Below, one piece after another: positions 27,008-32,895 of a stretch of 64,000 nucleotides of DNA (positions are counted from its first letter, which is position 1; each line of letters starts with the position of its first letter). This DNA comes from Acidobacteriota bacterium. GTDB taxonomy: Bacteria; Acidobacteriota; Blastocatellia; RBC074. The position numbers and the translations under genes were made by a program. The notes under the pieces are model-generated. The model worked only from the letters and a program-made list of their open reading frames with translations, ran no database searches and was not told where the DNA came from. The stretch covers positions 62,001-126,000 of the forward strand of contig JADJLO010000005.1 in NCBI GenBank assembly GCA_016710075.1. Direction: 5' to 3'.

Positions 27008-27252
27008 TCATCAGTTACGACAACCATCCATTGACGGCAGGGTATCTGGCAACTGCGGCAATGGGGTTGCCCGTCGATCGTGACGCGGCATTCAAAGCAG
27101 ATTCCCATCCCGCAGAGCGGGTATCGCGGTTCTCCGCTGACCGACCGACGAAACATTTTCGCGCCTGCCACCGCGACTGCCGATGAAACCATGCTGCCCT
27201 TCGCTACCTCCACAATTTCTCCGTTGACTTTGAGCGTGATCATCTCAGGCAT
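27004..27252 (-). CDS. 2Fe-2S small subunit, probable D-hydroxyproline dehydrogenase
   Basis: An 82-residue ferredoxin-like protein from the ATG at 27252, which overlaps the upstream gene's end by eight bases. It has a plant-type [2Fe-2S] loop, YPLCGMGICFECRVTI, with a further Cys in HCRSCQIPC. This matches the HcnA-like small subunit of heterotrimeric amino-acid dehydrogenases. Its partners are the FAD subunit immediately upstream (27245-28375) and the NAD/FAD subunit at 9904-11162. Its stop codon TAA comes from the end of the MITE-like element, so the original C-terminus may have been altered by the insertion. Confidence 0.8.
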   Translation of the reverse strand: MPEMITLKVNGEIVEVAKGSMVSSAVAVAGAKMFRRSVSGEPRYPLCGMGICFECRVTIDGQPHCRSCQIPCRQWMVVVTDD

Positions 27253-28375
27253 GAGCTGCCTCCTGATGATCTCTGCCGGGGAGGTATGGCTCAACCGGAA
27301 TCACCGGCGCCCGCTTGAGAATCTGATCGGAGAGCAGTTTCGCCGTTCCGAGCGATGTCGTGATTCCCAGGCCTTCGTGGCCGGTTGCCAGAAAGAGGTT
27401 CTTGATTTCAGGATGCGGGCCTATGAGAGGCAGCTTGTCGGGAGTGGCCGCTCGAAACCCAGTCCAGACGCGGACGGCAGAAAGCTTCGAGAGTCGTGGC
27501 ATATATTCGCAGGCGCGATCGATCATCCGTCGCAGAATGTGATGATCGACGCCTTTGTCTTCGACTCCGTATTGCCGCGAAGAGCCGATCAGAAGCTGCC
27601 CCGTGGCTCTCGGCTGAACGTTGAATGCCACTGAATCGGACGAGATCGAATGTGCGCTTTTGAGATATCCAAGTTCGACGAGCTGATGGCGAACATACCC
27701 CGGATATCGATCCGTGATGACCAGATGTCCTTTTCTTTTCTGAACATTTAATCCTGGCGTCAGTTCGGGCGACCAGCTTCCCGCCGCATTTACCGAAATG
27801 CCGGCGGAGATAAAATTTCCATCAGACAACTTCGCCCCATTGCCGGTCAGCTCGACTACCGGTTTTCCGATGAACAATTGTGCGCCGAAAGATTGAGCCT
27901 GCTCCAGCAAATACCTCGCCGAGCATGGAGGATAGGTCACGCTGTCCGCCGGGACGAGCAGCGCCCCGGCGAGCCCCTCACGCAGGTTCGGCTCGGCACC
28001 TCTCAAAGCTTTCTCATCGAGAGCCTCAACCCGCACGCCGCGACTGCCGTAAAATTCCTTCTTGCGATGGACCTCCGCCATCTCTTCATCATCAGCAGCG
28101 ACCCAGAGCGTTCCGCATTCCTCATACTCGCTGTCGTGCGGAAGTTCCCGAGCGAGTTCTCTCCACAGATCCTGTGAATATTTTGTCAGTGCAAACTGAG
28201 CTTCGGAATCATCCATCACCACGATGTGTCCCATTCCGGCGGCTGTTGCGCCGCCGCCGATGCTGCCGGCTTCAACGACGGCGACGCCAAGCCCCGCGCG
28301 CGCAAGTTCTGCAGCGCACGCCGCGCCGACTATGCCGGCTCCAACGATGACGATATCGTACGAGGATGAACTCAT
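27245..28375 (-). CDS. FAD-dependent oxidoreductase, DadA-like D-hydroxyproline dehydrogenase subunit
   Basis: A 376-residue glycine-oxidase/DadA-type flavoprotein. The N-terminal dinucleotide fold is YDIVIVGAGIVGAACAAELARAGLGVAVVEAGSIGGGATAAGMGHIV and the C-terminal FAD-contact region is RVWTGFRAATPDKLPLIGPHPEIKNLFLATGHEGLGITTSLGTAKLLSDQI. It overlaps the epimerase gene by four bases and the 2Fe-2S gene by eight, so the three are co-translated. It would oxidise cis-4-hydroxy-D-proline produced by the epimerase, passing electrons to the iron-sulfur subunits. A general D-amino-acid oxidising role is the main alternative. Confidence 0.85.
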   Translation of the reverse strand: MSSSSYDIVIVGAGIVGAACAAELARAGLGVAVVEAGSIGGGATAAGMGHIVVMDDSEAQFALTKYSQDLWRELARELPHDSEYEECGTLWVAADDEEMAEVHRKKEFYGSRGVRVEALDEKALRGAEPNLREGLAGALLVPADSVTYPPCSARYLLEQAQSFGAQLFIGKPVVELTGNGAKLSDGNFISAGISVNAAGSWSPELTPGLNVQKRKGHLVITDRYPGYVRHQLVELGYLKSAHSISSDSVAFNVQPRATGQLLIGSSRQYGVEDKGVDHHILRRMIDRACEYMPRLSKLSAVRVWTGFRAATPDKLPLIGPHPEIKNLFLATGHEGLGITTSLGTAKLLSDQILKRAPVIPVEPYLPGRDHQEAAHA

Positions 28376-29316
28376 CTGCGAATGCCCCAGCAGAAAGGAT
28401 CTCTCTCATCCAGAATCAGCGTCGCCTCGGCATTGATATGAGCCGTGCCTTTGATTCGCGGGTAGAGTTTGCCGTCGACCATCGAAATCGTTCCTTCAAA
28501 TACGCTGCCGACGATGCTCTCCTGGCGCCAGACTTCGCCCTCTTTGAGTTTGCCATCGGCATAAAGGCAGGCGAGCTTCGCGCTGGTGCCGGTTCCGCAG
28601 GGCGAGCGATCGTAGCTCTTGCCCGGACAGAGCACGAAGTTCCGGCTGTCGGCGCCGGTGATTGACGGCGGGCCGAAGAGATCGATGTGATCGATCTCCT
28701 GACCGTTGTCTCCCGTGATCCCCTGACGTTCGAGCGCCTGCCGGATTCGCCAGGTGAATTCAGTCAGCTCCTCAACATTGTCGAGGCTCAGTGCCTGACC
28801 GTGATCGCTGACCATGAAGAACCAGTTGCCTCCCCACGCGACATCGCCGATGACGGGCCCGTGCCCCGGAACATCCACCGTGACTGCCTTGCTTTTCCGA
28901 TAACTCGGCACATTGGCGACGGTCACCTCTCCCGATTCATGCAGCGTCGCCGTCACAGTGCCCACCGGAGTCTCTATCCGATGATCGCCCGGTTTGATAC
29001 GGTCGAGCCAGGCCAGCGTCGTCACCAGCCCGATCGTTCCGTGGCCGCACATCCCGAGGTAGCCAACATTGTTGAAGAAGATCACGCCGGCAGCGCACGC
29101 TGCGTCAACCGGCTCGCAGAGCAGCGCGCCGACGACAACATCAGATCCACGCGGCTCATTCACCGCCGCCGAGCGGAAATTGTCGTGCTCGACGCGAAAT
29201 CGCTCCATCCTTTCAGCCATCGTCCCATTGCCCAGATCGGGGCCTCCACTGATGACTACCCGCGTCGGCTCACCGCCCGTGTGTGAATCAATCACCTGCA
29301 CTCGTCTCGGATTCAT
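28372..29316 (-). CDS. 4-hydroxyproline 2-epimerase (proline racemase family)
   Basis: A 314-residue proline-racemase-family enzyme. Both catalytic cysteines are present: MCGHGTIGLVT and SPCGTGTSAKLACL. Retention of the second Cys separates racemases and epimerases from the dehydratases, which have Thr there. The MNPRRVQVIDSHTGGEPTRVV start is typical. With the dehydrogenase genes just downstream it most likely converts trans-4-hydroxy-L-proline to cis-4-hydroxy-D-proline, the first step of the pathway. It is the first gene of this group; a TTTCGT-repeat spacer of 169 bases lies upstream. Confidence 0.87.
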   Translation of the reverse strand: MNPRRVQVIDSHTGGEPTRVVISGGPDLGNGTMAERMERFRVEHDNFRSAAVNEPRGSDVVVGALLCEPVDAACAAGVIFFNNVGYLGMCGHGTIGLVTTLAWLDRIKPGDHRIETPVGTVTATLHESGEVTVANVPSYRKSKAVTVDVPGHGPVIGDVAWGGNWFFMVSDHGQALSLDNVEELTEFTWRIRQALERQGITGDNGQEIDHIDLFGPPSITGADSRNFVLCPGKSYDRSPCGTGTSAKLACLYADGKLKEGEVWRQESIVGSVFEGTISMVDGKLYPRIKGTAHINAEATLILDERDPFCWGIRR

Positions 29317-29393
29317 CGCTCTTCACCTCAAATTGTTTCAGCTCGGAATAGACGAATTAATCGAAGAATAGCAACCTTCCTCCCTTTCAGCCG

Positions 29394-29437
29394 CTTTCGT
29401 TTGTTTCGTCTTTTTCGTATGTTTCGTAATCCTTTTT
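29394..29437. repeat. TTTCGT-type degenerate repeat
   Basis: Runs of TTTCGT separated by one or two bases and ending TTTCGTAATCC followed by a T run. Similar strings occur at 59276-59297 and, as an inverted pair, at 62916-63060. All copies lie between genes. Confidence 0.65.
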
Positions 29438-29485
29438 TGACCGGCGAAAGGGTATCACCGCAAAATCAAAAAGTGAATTCCAGAC

Positions 29486-30751
29486 TCAATGCGCGGTCAT
29501 TATCTGAGACCAGTCGGTTGTGTAGGAGGGTGATCGCATCTCGAACTTCGTGCGCCAGACGCCTGCATCGGGAAACACGCCGTATCGAATACAGCCATCG
29601 CCGTACTTTTCATTCAACTCATCGACGGCGAGCATCAATCTGCAATGCAACTCATACCGGTCCTGCTCCCACAATCTTCCGCCGGCCTTTCCGGCAAGTT
29701 CGAGATCGCCGAGCATGACGCCCGCTTTGCGTATCAGAAACCCGTGGCGATGAGCCTTCTCAAGCGCGCGCTGAGCCAGTTCCATGAGCTCAATTGTGCT
29801 GGCGCTCTTCGGGGCAACCGAAACCGTGTGACTGCCGCTGTATTGCGGATCGTCCTTGAATCTGTCCGTCGCAACGAAGACAGTCAGTCTCCCCGCGACC
29901 AGCCCGTTCCGCCTCAGCTTCTCGGCCGCCTTCGCCGTGAAGAAGGCCACTGCTGCGCGGATCTCGCGGAGGCTGCCTGTCCGGGCCCCGAAAGACCGCG
30001 AGACGCAGAGCATCTGCTTCGCCTTCGGCGTCGGCTCGAAAGGAATGCACTGAATGCCTCGCAACTCATAGACTGTACGTAATCCAACCACGGTCATCTT
30101 TTTACGCACCCAGTTGTCATCTGCATGCTTCAGATCGAGAGCCGTGCGAATCCCCTGCTTCTCAAGCATCCCGGCATAGCGGAAACCGACTCCCCAGACA
30201 TCGGCCACCGGTAGCCGCTCCAGCGCCACGTCTGTGTATGGCGATCTCACCAGATCAACCACTCCGCCGGCCTTCCTAGACTTCTTCGCATGCTCGATGG
30301 CCACCTTCGCCAGCGTCTTGGTCTCGGCAAAACCGACCGAGACCGGAATCCCCGTCAGCGCGCCCACCGCCCTGCGCATCTCACGCCCCGTCTCCACCAG
30401 CGTGCGCCCACTCGATAACGGCATCTTCATAAAGACTTCGTCGATCGAATAATGCTCAATGTCAGGCGAAAAATCCTCAAGCACAGTCTGGAACCGCCAC
30501 GACATATCCGCATACAGGCTGTAGTTGCTCGAAAGCACCTCCACACCATATCGATCTATCAGGCTGCGCACCTCGAAGACCGGCGCTCCCATCCCTATCC
30601 CGATCTGTTTCGCCTCCGCCGAACGCGCGACTACACAACCGTCGTTGTTCGAAAGCACAACCACCGGACGCCCCGAAAGCTTCGGATCGAAGACCTTCTC
30701 GGACGAAGCGTAAAAATTGTTCGCATCTATCAGACCTATCGCGACAGGCAT
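29486..30751 (-). CDS. umuC: Translesion DNA polymerase UmuC
   Basis: A 421-residue Y-family polymerase, the catalytic subunit of DNA polymerase V. It begins IGLIDANNFYASSEKVFDP (first catalytic Asp), has VVVLSNNDGCVVARSAEAK, YSLYADMSWR and the second acidic pair in YSIDEVFM, and ends with the UmuC-specific little-finger region (PKAKQMLCVSRSFGARTGSLREIRAAVAFFTAKAAEKLR). Length is normal. It follows umuD by 106 bases, and a 21-bp hairpin lies in that gap, so the two genes may be partly uncoupled. Its product copies past DNA lesions and is normally active only with processed UmuD. Confidence 0.9.
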   Translation of the reverse strand: MPVAIGLIDANNFYASSEKVFDPKLSGRPVVVLSNNDGCVVARSAEAKQIGIGMGAPVFEVRSLIDRYGVEVLSSNYSLYADMSWRFQTVLEDFSPDIEHYSIDEVFMKMPLSSGRTLVETGREMRRAVGALTGIPVSVGFAETKTLAKVAIEHAKKSRKAGGVVDLVRSPYTDVALERLPVADVWGVGFRYAGMLEKQGIRTALDLKHADDNWVRKKMTVVGLRTVYELRGIQCIPFEPTPKAKQMLCVSRSFGARTGSLREIRAAVAFFTAKAAEKLRRNGLVAGRLTVFVATDRFKDDPQYSGSHTVSVAPKSASTIELMELAQRALEKAHRHGFLIRKAGVMLGDLELAGKAGGRLWEQDRYELHCRLMLAVDELNEKYGDGCIRYGVFPDAGVWRTKFEMRSPSYTTDWSQIMTAH

Positions 30752-30761
30752 AAGAGCAGTT

Positions 30762-30789
30762 CAAAGTTTAAAGTTTAAAGTTTAAAGTC
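30762..30789. repeat. TTTAAAG tandem repeat
   Basis: Three consecutive AAGTTTA heptamers preceded by AGTTCA lie between umuC and the umuD hairpin. This is the same repeat family as at 4040-4182 and 48155-48376. Confidence 0.65.
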
Positions 30790-30814
30790 CCGCGGCGAAA
30801 GCGAGACATCGGCA

Positions 30815-30860
30815 AACGAGCTGGAGGCGCAAGCGAGACGCTTGCGCCCCCAGCTCGTTA
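30815..30860. repeat. TAACGAGC palindrome at umuD 3' end
   Basis: Arms AACGAGCTGGAGGCGCAAGCG and their complement pair over 21 bp with one mismatch and a three-base loop. The right end gives the TAA stop codon of umuD on the minus strand. The outer sequence TAACGAGC-GG is shared with the palindrome at 37069-37180, which touches the aminotransferase stop codon in the same way. It would form a strong hairpin in the umuDC transcript; there is no T run for a classic terminator. Confidence 0.75.
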
Positions 30861-31268
30861 ACAAACTGGACGCTCGCGGATATCTCTGAACTTCCTCAGA
30901 TGATGCGTGATCGAGTGGATCACTCTGCCGAAGATCTGAACATCTTCGGTGATTGCGATCTCGGCGTACCGCTCATTCGCCGGGCAGAGCCACAATCCAT
31001 CCTCACTGCGCCTCAGCTTCCGGATCAGCCTCTGACCATTGATAAATGCCATGACGATCTGGCCGTCGAGATACTCGTCACCCCGCTCTATGATCAGCAG
31101 ATCCTGGTCGAATATCTTCTCTCCCGTCATCGCATCGCCCTCAAACCGCACAAAAAATGTCGAGAGAGGACTTCGCACCAGCAGACTCTGAAGATTAAGC
31201 TCCGCCTGCCGGTACTCCTCCGCCGGCGAGGGAAACCCCGTAAAATTGCCGCTTTTCGTACTCTCCAT
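30858..31268 (-). CDS. umuD: UmuD-like protein lacking the catalytic serine
   Basis: A 136-residue UmuD/LexA-type protein; the ATG at 31268 is preferred to a GTG at 31277. GFPSPAEEY (residues 11-19) aligns with the stretch right after the self-cleavage site of E. coli UmuD, leaving only ten residues before it instead of 24. The catalytic motif normally GDSM reads GDAM, with Ala46 (GCG) in place of the nucleophilic serine; the paired Lys84 (IRKL) is kept. Self-cleavage should therefore be impossible, and the short arm makes the protein resemble processed UmuD'. It precedes umuC on the same strand, with a strong hairpin at its stop codon. Confidence 0.85.
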   Translation of the reverse strand: MESTKSGNFTGFPSPAEEYRQAELNLQSLLVRSPLSTFFVRFEGDAMTGEKIFDQDLLIIERGDEYLDGQIVMAFINGQRLIRKLRRSEDGLWLCPANERYAEIAITEDVQIFGRVIHSITHHLRKFRDIRERPVC

Positions 31269-31420
31269 AATTCCCACGAAGCTCCATAAACTGGATTAAG
31301 TGCCATGGCCGCGACAATCGGGGCATGAAAAATTGCGGCACAGACAAATGTGGCGCAGACCTGTGGCCTGCGCCGTTTTTCTGAGAAGTCAATTGGAAAC
31401 AGCCGTCTTCGAACCGGCTG

Positions 31421-31645
31421 TCAGCCGCGGTCTTTTCTTACTGCTCTTACTGCTCTTACTGCTTTCGGCCTGGGGCCGGGTTTACGCGGCTGGAAGTTGA
31501 TAATCTCACTGCGGAAGACATAGTTGACACCGTCAACTGCGCGCGTCCGCAGCCTGCCTCGTTTGATCAAATCGGCGATGGCCGCACGATCCACACCACG
31601 GATCCGCGCAGCCGTAGCCTGCGAAATCAGTTCATCAGGGTTCAC
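31421..31645 (-). CDS. Small helix-turn-helix DNA-binding protein
   Basis: A 74-residue protein with an excisionase/MerR-like helix-turn-helix (LISQATAARIRGVDRAAIADLIKRGRLRTRAVDGVNYVFRSEI) and a basic tail. The tail ends in three AVR repeats encoded by a 9-bp tandem GCAGTAAGA unit (31438-31464). It lies 152 bases upstream of umuD on the same strand, and a perfect 9-bp inverted repeat (31712-31736) stands just before its start, which suggests autoregulation or control of the umuDC region. No phage or integrase gene is nearby, so it is more likely a host regulator than an excisionase. Confidence 0.6.
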   Translation of the reverse strand: MNPDELISQATAARIRGVDRAAIADLIKRGRLRTRAVDGVNYVFRSEIINFQPRKPGPRPKAVRAVRAVRKDRG

Positions 31646-31711
31646 GCCCGCTGTTCCCCCTATTCTTTTGGTTTTTCCCGCACCACTTGAAGTGCCGGTT
31701 TTTAAAGTTGG

Positions 31712-31736
31712 GTTATCTTAGCGTTGTTAAGATAAC
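31712..31736. promoter_or_regulatory. Operator-like inverted repeat
   Basis: GTTATCTTA and TAAGATAAC form a perfect 9-bp inverted repeat with a seven-base spacer (GCGTTGT). It lies 67 bases upstream of the HTH gene start and in the spacer shared with the divergent L,D-transpeptidase, so it could serve either gene. Confidence 0.5.
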
Positions 31737-31939
31737 TAAGCAAGACTTTTCTCATGGCTCGCTGATTAATTTCAGTATTTGAGTTCGGCAAACATGAGCG
31801 TGGTGGGGATTTTTTCACGTGATTGAGAGGCAAAATTCGCAATCAGTCAGGTTGGAGGGTTGAAAACAATGCGGTAACGGGCGGCACGGGCATTGCGTGA
31901 TTCTCATGTGCTCTGTAAGTGACGAAAAAGTGAGAAGCT

Positions 31940-32689
31940 ATGATCAATCTGGTTGGAATGATTCTGATTCTTTCATTTTACGGCGACATCGAGACGGGCC
32001 AGAGTATCCCGGCGCAGGCTCAGGCGCAGCCGGCAAAGAAGAAGATCGAGGCAAATAAGCCGCCGGCGATGATGCCGGAAGAGATAAAAGAGGCGAGGGA
32101 GCGTCTGGCTGAGCTGGGGTACTGGTTGATTGAGGAGATCGAGGGGGAGGATGCCTCTCTGAGACATGCGTTGATCGCATTTCAGAAGATCGAGGGGCGG
32201 GAGCGAAAGGGCGTGCTGACAAAAGAGGAACTTGAAGCGATCAGGCAGGCCCACAGGCCGGAGGCGAAGGAAACGGGATATCCGCATATTGAGATCGATC
32301 TTTGCAATCAGGTGTTATACGCCGTCGATTTGTGTGGAGTCAGTCTGCGGATACTGCCGGTCTCGACGGGGTCCGGAGAGTGTTTCACTGAAGGCGGCCG
32401 CACACGGCGTGCAATCACGCCAATCGGGGAGTATAAAGTCCAGAGAAAGATCAAAGGCTGGCGCAAGAGCCCGCTGGGGTTGCTCTATTACCCGGTCTAT
32501 TTTTACGATGGGGTGGCGATTCACGGAAATCCGTCGGTCCCGCCCAATCCGGCGAGCCACGGATGCATTCGCATTCCGGTCTTTGCCGCGAAGGATTTTT
32601 TTTATCTGGCTGAGATCGGCACGCCGGTGAAGATTTATGACAGCAGCGGCATGCAGGCAACCAGGCCGCTGCCGTGCAGTCAGAATTAG
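31940..32689 (+). CDS. L,D-transpeptidase (YkuD domain)
   Basis: A 249-residue secreted enzyme that forms 3-3 or lipoprotein cross-links in peptidoglycan. A short hydrophobic leader is followed by an Ala/Gln/Pro linker, a putative peptidoglycan-binding helical region (EARERLAELGYWLIEE, ALIAFQKIEGRERKGVLTKEELEAI) and a YkuD domain (residues 115-235). The catalytic motif is intact: IHGNPSVPPNPASHGCIRI, with the His and the nucleophilic Cys. The start has GAGAAG seven bases upstream. It stands alone; the next gene, formate dehydrogenase, begins 206 bases later with its own control region. Confidence 0.88.
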   Translation: MINLVGMILILSFYGDIETGQSIPAQAQAQPAKKKIEANKPPAMMPEEIKEARERLAELGYWLIEEIEGEDASLRHALIAFQKIEGRERKGVLTKEELEAIRQAHRPEAKETGYPHIEIDLCNQVLYAVDLCGVSLRILPVSTGSGECFTEGGRTRRAITPIGEYKVQRKIKGWRKSPLGLLYYPVYFYDGVAIHGNPSVPPNPASHGCIRIPVFAAKDFFYLAEIGTPVKIYDSSGMQATRPLPCSQN

Positions 32690-32697
32690 TTTCAGTT

Positions 32698-32770
32698 CCT
32701 AAATGTATTTAGGTTAAAACATATTACCAAAAAGTAAAAACGCCAAAAGAAAATACCTGAATGCATTTCC
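32698..32770. promoter_or_regulatory. Paired CCTRAATGYATTT motifs upstream of formate dehydrogenase
   Basis: A near-palindrome CCTAAATGTATTTAGG (32698-32713) and a related CCTGAATGCATTTCC (32756-32770) lie 58 bases apart in an AT-rich spacer. Their shared core is CCTRAATGYATTT. They are well placed as operators for the formate dehydrogenase gene at 32896, though no matching regulator is known to me. Confidence 0.4.
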
Positions 32771-32895
32771 CAAAATTTCAATTATATTTACTGAATCCCC
32801 TATTTATTTTTTGCTTCTTGCACCGATAAAATAATTTTAACAAAAACTTAGTTTCAGGAATATTGAACTCCCTTCATCTCTAGGAGAAAAAACTT

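Noticed and set aside
11334..28665. Many long plus-strand open frames opposite the inositol and hydroxyproline genes.
   Set aside because: They are antisense to conserved genes, lack ribosome sites and show Arg/Gly/Pro-rich composition typical of shadow frames in high-GC DNA.
31352..31381. Hairpin GGCGCAG/CTGCGCC followed by a T run on the plus strand, like a terminator.
   Set aside because: No plus-strand gene precedes it; on the minus strand it lies in the umuD leader with the T run on the wrong side.
31195..31392. A 65-codon minus-strand frame overlapping the start of umuD.
   Set aside because: It overlaps umuD in another frame, has no recognisable motif and its composition follows the codon structure of umuD; it may at most be leader DNA.
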